From Magnolia sinica (Eukaryota; Streptophyta; Magnoliopsida; Magnoliales; Magnoliaceae), in contig NC_080590.1 in the NCBI RefSeq assembly GCF_029962835.1, forward strand, positions 70,457,501-70,521,500: 64,000 nucleotides of DNA. Reading direction: 5' to 3'. The notes beneath the pieces are model-generated. The model was not told where the DNA came from. It saw only the letters and a program-made list of their open reading frames with translations, and did no database searches. Every line of letters starts with the position of its first letter. The first letter of the stretch is position 1. A program made the position numbers and the translations under genes. Shown piece after piece: positions 46,416-58,740 of the stretch.

Positions 46416-46461
46416 CAGTCGTAGTTCATTCAATTCTTCGGTCGGAGGAAGATCGGGCATC

Positions 46462-47379
46462 TGTTGAGGCATAAAAAATATTTCATTGCATGTCCATTGC
46501 ATTGGTCAGAGAATTCCATGGTGCAGATCTTTCCCAGGTTTGTGCACTCCTTATTTTTGTAAAAAGCAATGACTGGGGGTATTTTCATAAAAAGAAGTGA
46601 AGAGGGTATTTTAGTAAAAAGGGTTATATGGGTGTCATTTTTATGAAGAAGTGGTTGTACACCACTATTTAAGGAAAAATGGTTGAACACCACTATGTAA
46701 GGAAGGAGGGTGGAAGTTGTATGAAGAAAGAAGTGGTGGTGATCACCACTATGTAAGAGAGGGATGCCTATAAATACCCCTCCCCGTGCCACATTTGGTG
46801 GTTGGTTGGTTGGAAGACAAGAGACAAGAGAGAGAAGCCTCTTTGTGCGACCCCGCACAATGGAAAGAAATGGAAAGCCTTTTGGGCGACCCCGCGCAAA
46901 TGAAATGGGAGGAAAAGAGGTTTGTGCCACTTGGAGAGGAGCATTGTCCTAAGGCAAAGCTCCATGCTCCACCTTTTGTGGACTTTTGTCATAATGAAAA
47001 CCTTTTGTGCCACTTCTTAAGGAGAGCCTTTGCACGTTCCACTTTGCAAAAAGCCTTTGTTTGAGTCCGCGCAACCATTTCTGTAAAGAAAAGCCTTTGC
47101 ACGAGTCTGCACAACCATTCCTACAAAGAAGCCTTTGCATGAACCCACGAAACCAATTCTGCAAAGAAGCCTTTGCACGAACCCATGCAACCAATTTTGC
47201 AAAAAGCCTTTGCGTGATTCCACGTAACATTCTTGCAAAGAAATCCCATGCGCCATTCCATGTGGAGTTTGTCCTGAGACAAGGCTTTTATTGTCATGAA
47301 GCCTGCTCCATGTGCCATACCATGTGGAGGCTTGTCCTGAGATAAGGTTTTTCTTATCTTAACAGAAGCTCCATGCGCC

Positions 47380-47437
<58 letters not shown>

Positions 47438-48191
47438 TTAAGACAAGGCTTTTCTTGTCTTAATGGAAGTTTCATGCGCCATTTGAAAAGGGAGCATGTC
47501 CAAATGCAAGCCTCTCATACCACTTCTCATGGAAATATGTCCTTAAGACAAGCTTTTGTTGTCTTGAAGAAAGTTCCATGCGCCACTCCTTGTGGAAACT
47601 TGTCCTAAAGCATGGCTTTTGTTCTAATATAAGCCTTGTGCATTCCACATTCCCTATCTAAACTTGTGCACTTCCATCTTCGGACAGATGACCTCCATAC
47701 TTGTTGAATGTCTATAAATACCTCTCTCCTACCTCCATTTGGAAAGGGCAGTGAGAGAGAGAAGCAAGAAGGAGAAGTGAGAGAAGATATGAGTTAGAGA
47801 ATCTCAAGGAGCCCACAGAAGAGATAAAAATTCCTTAATTGCTGGGTGCACAACAGATGAGAGTGAACAACCCTTCTGATGGAGCATCATGTGGCCCACA
47901 AGCGTTTTCACAATTGTGCACCCGCACAACTCAGAATCAAAGGCTTTGAGTTTGCGTAACCCATTTGCCTTTGTGATGAGCATCAAAAGCGTCGAAATGC
48001 TTTTAAAATTGCTATTAAACTGCCTTCTCTTCCATTCATTGTGCTTATTCATTGTAATCTATTTCAAAATCAAGGGATATGCGAGGATGTAAATGAACTC
48101 AGAATGAAAACTTTATGATCATTGTTCTATCATTATTTCTTTATTATCATTGAATTCCCCAAATCAAACACATTCATTTCTTGTCAAAACA
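46462..48191 (+). repeat. Tat-like 3' LTR, 1,730 bp, uninterrupted
   Basis: TGTTGAGG start, CAAAACA end, TSD AGCCA after it. It carries the two TATA-like boxes TATAAATA at 46769-46776 and 47713-47720, the roughly 40-bp GCCTTTGCACGA repeat (47030-47245) and a TC microsatellite. It served as the reference for reconnecting the split 5' LTR. A loosely purine-rich GGAGGAAGATCGGG (46445-46457) precedes it as a poor polypurine tract. Confidence 0.92.
47383..47434. repeat. (TC)n microsatellite in the Tat 3' LTR
   Basis: About 26 TC units. The 5' LTR piece at 34280-34290 has only a handful, so the repeat expanded in one LTR. Confidence 0.95.
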
Positions 48192-48616
48192 AGCCATCAC
48201 TTCTATTGACTCAGAGGGTCTCAAGTGGTGTCGAATCCTGTGATGGATAGGCAACCCTTCGACTAATCCTCCTTCATTTAAAAGACGTAGAGTGTTATCA
48301 TGGACCCACTTAGGCATGAAACACTCTCAGCCCTCAAGTAACTAAACAATTAAACCTTTAAAAAAAAGTAAAAAAACTAAAACAAATAAGAGATCTAGAA
48401 AAGATAACAGAGAGTGTTAGAACAAAATTATCGAATAAGAGTTGTTATGTTGGGATCCTACAAAACTGAAAACAATGTTAGTTTCTAAAAATAGTTTCAA
48501 AAAAAATCATAACCTAAAAACATAGCAGAAAAATAAACCCTAATCTTAACCTAATTCTAATACCAATTAATTCTAGAAAAACGTAGCCGTAGTCCCCAGA
48601 AATGGTGCCAAAAACT
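48192..48616 (-). mobile_element. Athila-like leader with gag start codon and PBS
   Basis: Resumes the minus-strand element of 1-2473. Reading leftwards from the LTR: PBS, leader, then GTGATGGCT, giving the gag ATG at 48195-48197. The first five bases (AGCCA) are the TSD copy. Confidence 0.82.
48593..48610 (-). promoter_or_regulatory. Athila-like primer binding site (Asp tRNA type)
   Basis: On the minus strand TGGCACCATTTCTGGGGA, close to the TGGCGCCGTTGCCGGGGA site usual for Athila elements, six bases from the LTR edge. Confidence 0.8.
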
Positions 48617-49946
48617 TGTTTACAACCCCAAGTGTGGGGTTGTGATGTAGTAATAACTCATGAGAATGAGGTCGAATCCACATGGACTAAACTTATACGT
48701 ATTCTGAAAAGAACTAAAACTAGAACTAGAAGAAGATCTAAATCTGAATTCTGGAATAAAAGAGAGTAATTGTGAATAATGTTTAAACTATTAATTAAAG
48801 GTGAGAACTAGGGTGCGAGGATCCACTAGTAGCTATCAAGATGCTACCTTACTTGATTCAAGGAACACAATTGGAATTGGAGTCTTATCCTATCCAATTG
48901 GAAGATAAAGCAATTTAAATCATATCTGAACTTTTCATTGACCTAATTCTCAATGCAGGAGGATTGTGAAGATTGGAAGAGATTCCATCACCCTACCATG
49001 CCCAAGAGACGATGGTGAACAATAAGATTTACCAATCTCACAATCTCAAAACAGAAAAAGAAGATATCCAAAACTATCATGACATCTATTGTAATTTGAG
49101 TCACAATAAAACATAGAAAACTGAAAATATTCCTTTAATATCAAATTAAAAATCAATAAAGTTCAATAAAAACAAGAATCAAAGTAAAATAAACATCCCA
49201 ACATACTACAAGCTTCACCTCTTAGCCCCATCTAAGAGGTTTAGCCAACCATAGACATGATTGAAACTAAATCTCTTAAACAAACCGTGAAAAATAAAAT
49301 AAGGAAGAAGAAAAACTCTTTGGCGGCTGCTCCACCCTTGTGTATGCTCCTTGAGACCTTTTCACTAAAAGATGCTTTAGAGCATCCTAGGGAGTCTTAT
49401 TTATAGTTGTGGAACTCCAACTTTTGCACCGATTAGAAAAATCTAGAAACCGCCTCAAATTTACGCACTTCACGCAGTTTCCCAAAATAAACTCGGAGTT
49501 TAAACCACCTCAAATTTACACACTTCACGCAGTTTCCTAAAATAAACTCAGAGTTTAAACCACCTAAAATATATGCACTCTACGTAGTTTCCCAAAATAG
49601 ACTTGGATTTTCAGATTATGATTTTTCAGGACAATTTCAGGAATATGTTTATTTTTATAACAATTTCAGGATTCCTTTTCTTCACTTCAAATATTTGATT
49701 CTCTTCATTCCTCACTTGGTTTTTTGGATCTTTGGCATGTGAATTCTTTATCAATGACATCCAAATCAACAAATCTTTATTTAGTAATCTTTTGAGCATA
49801 AATCTTCCTTTTGGCATCAATTTCACCTTAAGCTCTCGAAATCACCTCACACATGAAAACATGCATAATTAAATCGATTAAGCACTATCATGTTTATAAA
49901 ACCAAGGTATAAATAGGGGAAAATATGTGATATTTCATACTCAACA
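48617..49946 (-). repeat. Athila-like 5' LTR, about 1.33 kb
   Basis: On the minus strand it starts TGTTGAGTATGAAATATCAC at 49946 and ends CAAACA at 48617. A TATA-like CTATTTATAC lies about 35 bases in. Flank TTACC (49947-49951) is the predicted TSD; its partner is outside the window. The inner end carries the repeated CACCTCAAATTTACRCACTT phrase (49450-49570, three copies of about 63 bp). Confidence 0.82.
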
Positions 49947-50660
49947 TTACCCCAACCTAAGAACCCAGTCAACTCACCTAGTTAAGCCCAAAACCAATCC
50001 CAAACTCAAGCCCAAAACTAAGCCCAATCAAAGAAATGGCTGAAATGTCGAAGTAATAACCCTCACAGCATAGCCTCCACATGCTTGGAAGATGCTGCCT
50101 ACCAAAGCAGGGAGTCTAAGTGGGGACCGATGACAACCAAGTTGTCGTTGGCCATGTGTCACTCCCCCTTTTTCAGGAAGTGTCCCTCAAGAAATTGGGT
50201 TTCTCATTTTTCGAACCTTAAGTGTGCGGTTGAGTTACATTTACTTTGATACTCATCTCCTTACCCAAAATTACACTTTTACCACCTCATCTAACCCATG
50301 AGATGAGGCCATTGTTAGTGCACTCATTTTTGCACCATGGTTTGTCAATCACGTGAGTCGTTGTGTCACGAAGCCAGTTGAGCCTTTAGAAAGTGAAGAC
50401 CGAAGACACAAGTAAAGACGGAGCATCAAGCAGCATGTACAGGTAAAATAGGTGCCTTGGTGACCCCAACCCTTGACCTAAAACAACCCTTTTACCTCTA
50501 GATGATCTTAACCTAATAGGAATACAAAATTGATCATACTTTAGCCTCAGGAGACCAAGAGAAATATGATAAACAAGGCTAGAAGAGGTGCAAATCTGTT
50601 GTGTAGAAGATAGCCCAAAACAACAAATTTTAAGTGATGTTTGAAAAGTCGAGCTATCGA
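49947..50660. other. Unassigned DNA between the Athila LTR and the Copia LTR
   Basis: No ORF above noise and no repeat I recognise. Opens with a CCCAAAMYYAAGCCCAA phrase repeated several times. Confidence 0.4.
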
Positions 50661-52239
50661 TGTCCTAGAAAAAGGGGGGGGGGGATGAATAGGACAATGC
50701 TAAATAATTAAAATGGAAGCAGAATATATACATAATACAAAATCTCAATCACCCAAGTATTAAAACATTGATTCTAAATAATTCGTAAGACAACCTTCAC
50801 TTAAAACATTAGGCAGGACAACCTTATTTCATGAATGTCTTTAAAATCAATCTTTCAAATTAGCTAGAGAAGATAAAATAATTACAACATTCACTACAAG
50901 AATGAAATAAATAACATTCACCACAAGAATGAAATAAATAACATTCGCTATAAAAAAATAAAATAAAATAAAGCATTTACCACAAGGCACAAGGGGTTAT
51001 AGTGGTTCAGTGCTTTTAAAAAAACCACACCTACTTCACTCCCAAAATTACTATCCTCGTAATTTTGGCTTTCACTATAACAAGGTTTTAATAGGTTCAC
51101 CTTAACAACCTTATACAGTTCCTTGTGAGTTTCATGGGCTCACCACAATAAATCCCCTTTCGTGATTTTCATGGGTTATCACAAACAAAAATCCACTTTA
51201 TGATTTTCACGGGCTATCACAAATCAACCCACTAAGATTTTCATAGGTTAGCTTAGAAAAACCTAAAATGAAATAAAATAGATGATGTAATTATCTTCAA
51301 ACGTAGATTCAAAGATGCAGTAAAAGCTTGTAGCAGAGATCTTCTTTCTTGAATGTAGAGGAGGTAATATTCACTCAACAGAAAAAGTATAGGGTTCTGA
51401 AGTATTTTAGAAATGAAAAACCCAAATGCTACTGATTCAATTCTTTTATATCTCAAGAGGAGTATAGATTACTCTTTAAAAATAAGATTGAAATGATCTT
51501 AAGAAAGGGAATTGAATAAGCTTAAAAGAAATTATAAATACCACACAATTAGCATGTCAAGGATCTAAGCTTCTCTCTCACTTCTAGAAGATATAGAGTG
51601 ATTTTTCATTATTCAAATGAATGAGAGAAGGTCCATATTTATAGCCAAAGATATTGGAAATTTGGCTAGCCTGAGAATATGTTCTGCTGGCCAGATTCTA
51701 TCGGATTCATTTCAACGGCTATCGAATTGCGTGGGATAAGATTTATCCAAAATTCGGCTGGCCAAAGTCTCACGAAATTCAGAAGTTTGAATTAATAGAA
51801 TTTGACCCGAATTTCTCTCGGGCTGGTTGAATTTCAAGTTAGACTAGCCAAACCAAAAGTTAGGCTAGTTGAATTTTCAACAGATTTTAATTTTTAGCCC
51901 AAACTTGAAGTTAGGTTAGCCAAAGAAGTTAGGCTGGCCGAACCAGAATTTAGGTTGGCTGAACTCCAGAACAAATACCCTATAAACAACTCAAAATGAA
52001 TGAATTTTTTAGAAAGCCTAACCTAAGGTCTTTCTAAGGTTATACCACCTATTGTTTAGCAAATACGGAGTTCAACTAATCTTGAAACCGAGCGACGTCT
52101 TCTCTTGAGATGACAAGCCGATCTTAAGCTTATTTTCAAACATGTAGAGTAATTGTGATCTAGCAGTTCTTACGATCTATCTGGTATCACTTTTGTCTTA
52201 CGAATTTGATAACCTTAAGTGTGCTAAACATATAAGCAC

Positions 52240-52690
52240 TTACAATGTTCGATGGCATCGAGTTGCCATCAAATAGTCTTCGATGCAATCGAAGACCTGG
52301 CCGATGTAATCAATCGAGAGTCAGGGATGTTTAACAACCAAACTAGATTTTTAGCTGGAAATCTCAATGACATCGAGGAACCTATGGCATCAAAACTTAA
52401 GTTTCGATGCCATCGAAGTCCTCTCGATGATATTGATTTGAGATCCAAAATTGTCCAACAAGGTTTTTGGATTTTCCCTTGATTCTCTCAATGGCATCGA
52501 AGCCACTTCGATGACATCAAAACATTATGTTCAATGACATCGAAGGTCGGGTCGATGCAATCGAAGTGGGTCCAACAAGTAAACATCATTTTTATCTGGA
52601 ATTTTCGAAGGCATCGAGGAACCCTTCGATGACATCGAAGGAATCTTCGACGACATCAAAGACCCATTTGATGGCATCGACAGAATCGTT
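52240..52690. repeat. Array of near-palindromic TCGATGNCATCGA motifs
   Basis: About fourteen occurrences of TCGATGRCATCGA or one-base variants at irregular 20-40-bp spacing inside the Copia LTR. Each is almost self-complementary. Confidence 0.8.
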
Positions 52691-53209
52691 TTCTGCCCCT
52701 TTTTTACCATTGGATCTCGAACTTTTATAAATGGGAATTGGCTCTTGAGCATTTTGATAGGTTTTTAGAGCAACCATAGGTAAGGTGATTCCATATGCAT
52801 ATCCCTCATTCATAGCCTCTACTCCATTGATTCTAAGCAATCTCCTTTGAGATTTCAACTCTAATGAGGATTCCAACCTCAACATTGAGATGTTCTTGAA
52901 CTCCTCAATTTTCTAGAGATTGTACTAAAGCATCTTAGTAAATCATTGTCCAGATCTTCTATGAGATCCACCTAGTTGAATCCCCTGGGAAAACAACTAC
53001 CCATTAGTTGCAAAAGATTTAACCCACTCCCATCACCTAAGTCATCTTGAAGAAGCATCAAATGCAAGGAGATTTATCGTGGAGCTGAAACCTTGGCGAA
53101 ACTGTGACAACATGATCGGGGGAGCATCGGGGAGCTGATTGAAGCACAGGAGAGCGGAGATCAAGAAACCTAAGAGGAGCATCAAAAGAGACTCAATCCG
53201 ACAAGTGTC

Positions 53210-53660
53210 ATGTGTAGGAGTCCATTATTGTACTCATTCCTTGTGTAGGTTAGAGTACAAGAGTTTGTGCTCAAACTCACTTAGGTTCTTTCGTAAGACC
53301 TTGGCTCTTCTGTAGGGCCTAAGTTCCATAGTTCTTGTGTAGGACTAAGGTTGTTAGTTAACCTAAGGAAAAACCAACCAAAGTCCTTTTGTAGGCCTCC
53401 GACAAGAGAGTACGTGTCAGGTTCGGGATTAGGACCCTTACTCTTGTGTAAGGCATAAATCTTAGGTTTGGGAGTAGGACCTTGACCTTTGTGTAGGGCC
53501 TAAATCACCAAGTTCTTGTGTAAGACCTTGACTCTTGTGTATGGCCTAAATTGTTGGGTTCGGGAGCAGAACCCTTGATCTTCTGTAGAGTTTAAAGCTT
53601 AAAGTCCTTGTGTAGGGTTATAAAGGTTAGAGGTGAACCTGATTTAAAACCTCCGTAGTG
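53210..53660. repeat. Degenerate CTTGTGTAGGGCCTAA repeat in the Copia LTR
   Basis: About ten units of CCTTGACTCTTGTGTAGGGC-type sequence, roughly 35-50 bp apart. Confidence 0.7.
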
Positions 53661-54050
53661 AAATTCGATATACTCATGGGTTGAGTGTGTCCGCCAGGAG
53701 TGGAGTAGGCAAGTAGCCGAACCACTATACATACTTATGCTTGTGATTGTCATTTACGTATCTGTTTAATTCTGCTTATGTGTTTGAATGCTTAATTATG
53801 AATGCATGATTAGATGAATGCGTAAGTTGATAGGTAGCACATCCCACACACACATGTTCACTATCATTTTATAGACTAATTGCTTATTGCATATCTTTAT
53901 AGTATATGTGATTGGACCCTCTATTAGCTTGGAAGCCTTAGAGTTATATTGACTTGCTTAGTTTAATTGTTAATTAAGTTTAAGTTAGGCAATTAAGTTT
54001 TTAAATAGGCATATTTTTAAATAGGTCCTAATCACCCCCGCTCTAGGACA

Positions 54051-54983
54051 TAGCCTTCATTCTCTAGCTCCACCATACTTTCGCATATAACGCATTGCGA
54101 CCAAAAAACTACAATTTCAACCATGTGGCAATCTCCAATCCCAGCCATTCAACCGCGTTTTTACCCCTAAGATCAACAAGAATGACTAGAAAACCAGGTT
54201 GAGAGACTATAAATACCCCAATCCCCTTCTAATTTCAAAGCATCGAAGGGAAAGCGTTCACTTCCATTCCTCTACCAAGGAAAGTCAGAGTGAGAGTGAG
54301 AGAGAGAGAGAGAGAGAGCCTAGTCCTGCTCTAGCCTAGCCTAGCCAGAGTCCTAGCCTCCTAAGCCACCTAAGTTCAAATTCAAGTCACTCAATCCAGC
54401 CTTGCGACACTACCGTTCATCATACAGTTCAAGCCTCTATCAATTTCATCAAATCATTGCATCAGCATCGTGCAACATTCATTACATTCTCAACCCCCCT
54501 GTTCCTCATATACGTCAGCATCATATTCCATTTCATTGTTTTCACATGTCTGATTGGCGGGCGTATGATCTATGGCTTGCCGATATAATCAGATTTTACC
54601 CATCAGAAACCTTAGCCAGTTAGTCATTATTTTAGCATATATACTGCATTTTCTTATTTTTCATCATATCTGACTGGCAGGCATATGCTATGAGACCTAT
54701 TAATATAATCGCAACAAGTCCACCAGAAACCTTAGCCGGTTGGTCATCGTTTAATCATCAGCATAGCATTGAGTATCCCATACATAGACCATGCACATGA
54801 TCATTTCAAATGTATGCTCTATGGCTTACAATATAGTCAGATCCTGCCCATCAGTAATTCAGATTAATCAATCACTAGTATCACTGAATCGCATTACATT
54901 TTCCACACACAAGAACTACCCTTATTCTTCAAAAGTTAGTAAGATCTTGTGAAGTAAAGACCGTATATCTGTATGGGCGGAGG
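54051..54983. other. Unassigned repeat-rich flank, possible LTR remnant
   Basis: A TATA-like ACTATAAATACCCC (54209-54222) is followed by a GA microsatellite (54294-54318). Then come three degenerate copies, about 120-140 bp apart, of a TGGCGGGCGTATGATCTATGG ... CAGAAACCTTAGCC block (54550, 54670, 54815). It resembles the R/U5 part of yet another LTR, but no ends were found. Confidence 0.45.
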
Positions 54984-54988
54984 GAGTA
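54984..54988. repeat. Target-site duplication GAGTA of solo LTR B
   Basis: GAGTA precedes TGTCACGCCCC at 54989. An identical GAGTA follows ...GCCTTACA at 60956-60960. Confidence 0.92.
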
Positions 54989-57059
54989 TGTCACGCCCCA
55001 TACTCGAAAACCGAGCTCACAAAATTCTCGATCGCCGAATCTGGCGCCAATAGCCTCCGTAGTACCCCATTCTTGGCTCCCAGCGCGCATACGCCAGATT
55101 CCGATCCTAGGATCTTACAAGGAGGATTTTCCAACGTACATTTATCTCATAAGAAGCATAACCACAAGTTTACCCAAATCACAAAGGCAACATCATCATC
55201 ATATATCCACTAATATAAATATTTGAATATAGTGCTGAAAGGGAAATACATATATCGAAATCAAAGCTCCAGAAGACCGCCGCACTCTCCAAGCTCAATG
55301 CTGCTGCAACCTAACATCACCTGCACGCATCTATCGTACATAAGCTTATAGAAAGCTTTGAAGGTGGTGTAAGTGTGTGCACAAGGTAAGTGCCAAGTAT
55401 CCAATATAATGCCATAATCATACAATATCGAAAATACTGGCAAGATCATAAATCATATGATATCAGAGTAAGCCGAAATACTGACAAGTCCATAAAAATA
55501 TCATCAACCTCATCCAGGATATACGATGAAAAGACATAACAAGCCAATATCATATACTGAGAAAGTAATGTAAATCGGCTATATAATCCGGAAACATAAT
55601 GAACCAGATATCAAATATCGATGATGCAATACAATATGCAATTCGGAAGAGCTATGAATATCATCAGCCTCATCTAGGTCATATAAATGCAGAAACATAG
55701 CAACCCAAAATGTCATATGCCGAGGATGTAATGTAATATGCAATATATAGTGCGAATGAAATGACCAAGTTGCAGTGTGAAGTCGGGATGATAGTACGTG
55801 GTATCGCAAGCTATGAGGCCTATCACAAAAGACTTCTATCTAAACTAGTCCCATACCTAAATTTAAATAGATAGACTAAATATGGTAAGCTCCTGATCTC
55901 AGGTTAGTCGCGCTCCCCAACCGAAATCCTGGCGATTACGAAAGTACACATAACAATTAGTTGTGCACCCCCAGCCCGAGTGGATAGTGAATGAATGAAT
56001 GAATGAATATAATGCTGAGTATGTAACTCCTGCTCTATAAATCAAGATTGTACATCTTCGGGATCATCATCGGGGTCTAGTACACTCTGCATGCAATCGC
56101 CACCCACTGACATGTGACCATGCAAGTGGAAGAGACCTCACATCTACCTGGCTAGTAGTCAGCTAATATCTACCTGGCACATCGATAGCGGACCCAATTA
56201 CGAGCTGGTCAAACTCAGCCTAGCTATACCCCCTACCTTCGGGCGAGTAAGGCCACACTCCCTCCCAACCGACCACGATACAGTGTGAGACGCGGCCTCC
56301 TGGTATTCGGCACTCGGGCGCTCATGTATCCACTCGGTCTCGACATTAGGGTATCTCATGGCCTCAGAGGTTTAGGAATTTTCACCCAGTGCCATCTATG
56401 ACAGCCCGATGCTAATAACAAATTTTCGGTGTCCCATCTGGCCGTCCATGATATGCCTGTGGAGGCTACGGCCCTGATGTCGCTAGGGCGTACAGTAATC
56501 ACAACACACAATATAAGATGTATGAGTCATAAAATCCAATGATGCATCAATCCTGCGCATACTGTGTGCTCATGTGAGATAACCTCTGCCTATTAGGGAG
56601 TCTCATAACAACCTGCCCAATGACATATGCAATGGTCAACCACATCTCATAACAAATATGCAGATGATGCATATGGGCATGTATCATGATGCTATATTAT
56701 CACATACTCATAATTGGTATCAATAACTGGCATCGACAATCGACCTCAATAATGTGGACATTTAACCAACATTGCCCCCAAGGAATGGCCCACATAGAGC
56801 CTAACATATAGTGGATCCATGACCTCACATAAGGGCCAAATATACAACACCATGGGCCCCACTCAAGAGCTTAATACATATCACAATGGGTCTTTCACAT
56901 GGGCCTAACATACATCACAATGGGCTCCATCGCCTGGCCCTCAAATGCATCACAATGGGCCTCATCACATAAGCCTCATATACATCACATTGGCCTTAAA
57001 CACGGGCTGAATACACATCACAACAGGCCTCAAATACGGGCCGCATATACATCACATTG

Positions 57060-57640
57060 GGCCTCGACAATCGAAATCGGAATTAGCCTCGACAATCGTA
57101 ATTGGCCTCGACAATCAGAATTGACCTCGACAATCGGGATCAGTGTCGATAATCGGCCTCGACAATCGGGATCAATGTCGATAATCGGCCTCGACAATCG
57201 AAATCAGCCTCGACAATTGGCCTCGACAATCGAAATCGATATCGATAATCAGAATTGGCCTCGATAATCGGCATCGACAATCGGAATCGGAATCGGCCTC
57301 AACAATCGAAATCGAAATTAGCCTCAACAATCGACCTTAACAATAGGAATCGGCCTCGACAATCAGAATCGGCCTCGATGATCAAAATTGGCCTCAACAA
57401 TCAGAATCGGCCTCGATAATCGGAATCAACGTCCATAATCGGCCTCGACAATCGGGATCAGCGACGATAATCGGCCTCGACAATCGGAATCAGCCTCGAC
57501 GGTCAGAATTGGCCTCGACAATCAGCCTCGACGATCAGAATCGACCTCGATAATTGGAATCAGCCTCGACAATCAGAATCGGCTTAGACAATCGGAATCG
57601 ACCTCAACAAATCAGAATCGGTAATCGATCTCGACACAAG
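57060..57640. repeat. GGCCTCGACAATCGGAATC minisatellite in LTR B
   Basis: About 30 units of an 18-24-bp motif, the inverse of GATTCCGATTGTCGAGGCC. Shorter and more uniform than the LTR A array. Confidence 0.88.
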
Positions 57641-57829
57641 GCAGGGTCCATAGATGGATAGTCGATGATGGTCCAAGCAATATCAATGGGGCCTATTTGT
57701 TTGGGTTAACTCACTAGAGAATGGTGAGAATGGGCCTAACTAGGCTTAAGGGAAGGTCATAATGTAGACATTTAACCATCATTGCCCATCAATGTAGACA
57801 TTCAACCAACATTGCTCCCAAGGAGTGGC

Positions 57830-58740
57830 CCACATAGGGCCGAACATACAGTGGGCCCACGGCCTCACACAGGGTCCTAATATACATCGCAATGGGCCTC
57901 ATACAAGGGCTATATACACAACAGGTGGGCCCTACACATGGGCCTCAGATACATCGCACGGGCCACAACCCATGGGTCTAATCCACATCATAATGGGCCT
58001 CATTAAATGGGCTACAAAAATATCACAATGGCCACGCCATATGGGCCGGAAATACAACTCATTGGGTCTTACCAAATGGGTTGAAAATACATCACAATGG
58101 GCCACGTCATATGGACTGAAAATACATCTCAATGGGTCATGACCTATGGGCCTCAGTACATCATAATGGGTCGCAACCCATGGGCCTCAAATACATAACA
58201 TGTGGGCCCTACACATGAGTCTCATATGCATCAAATGGGCTACGTATTTGTGTTTCAAATACATCAAATGGGCAACGCGTAGCCGAAAATACACCTCATT
58301 GGGTCTTACCAAATGGGCCGAAAATACATCATAATGGGCCATGTCATATGAGTCAAAAATACATCTCAATGGGTCACGACCCATGGACCTCAGTACATCA
58401 TAATGGGTCGCAACCCATGGGCCTCAAATACATAACATGTGGGCTCTACACATGGGTCTCATATGAATCAAATGGGCTACGTATCTGGGTCTCGAATACA
58501 TCAAATGGGCCACGCGTCATGGGCCTAATACACGTCACAATGGGCCTCACGATAAGGGCCTAATACACATCACAATGGGCCTTTCCCATAGGTCACGAAT
58601 ACATCACAATGGGCCTCAGATTCAAGCAGGTGGGCCCCATCATATGGGCCTTAATTACAAGGCAGGTGGGCCCTATCACATGGGCCTCAAAATATACATC
58701 ATGATGGGCCTCATAGATGGGCCACACCAATGGGCCTCAA
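57830..58740. repeat. Tandem array of the 30-bp ATGGGCC / TACATCACA unit in LTR B
   Basis: Roughly 28 units of CACAATGGGCCTCAYATGGG with TACATC; continues at 56830-57060 on the other side of the minisatellite. A block of about 240 bp containing TTACCAAATGGG and CATGACCTATGGGCCTCAG (58065-58200) is repeated at 58305-58440. Confidence 0.85.

Larger units (their letters stand above)
2474..48191 (+). mobile_element. Tat-like Ty3/gypsy element, 45.7 kb including nested insertions
   Basis: The LTRs begin TGTTGAGG and end in ACA, with TSD AGCCA on both sides. The 5' LTR is in three pieces (2474-3236, 34031-34648, 39113-39507). A PBS-like site lies at 39511, gag remnants at about 39590-40215 and 42815-43859, and the 3' LTR at 46462-48191. 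Three separate insertions account for the rest. Without insertions the element is about 7.8 kb with roughly 4.4 kb of internal sequence. I find no protease, reverse transcriptase, RNase H or integrase, so it looks like a gag-only or pol-deleted derivative that needed pol in trans. Confidence 0.88.
50661..54050 (+). mobile_element. SIRE-like Ty1/copia solo LTR, about 3.4 kb
   Basis: Starts TGTCCTAGAAAAAGGGG with GATGAATAGGAC close behind. Ends AATCACCCCCGCTCTAGGACA, so the two ends are inverted copies, as in SIRE-type LTRs whose ends read TGTCCTAGAGGGGGGTGAAT. Near the 3' end, GAGTGGAGTAGGCAAGTAGC then CGAACCAC is also typical. No PBS or polypurine tract adjoins, and flanks ATCGA and TAGCC do not match, so the solo state is inferred. 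Confidence 0.72.

Noticed and set aside
46430..47381. Several overlapping 60-166-codon ORFs with Cys/Arg/Lys-rich peptides
   Set aside because: They fall in the Tat LTR and reflect its roughly 40-bp and TC repeats on both strands; similar ORFs appear in the other LTR at 2500-3260.
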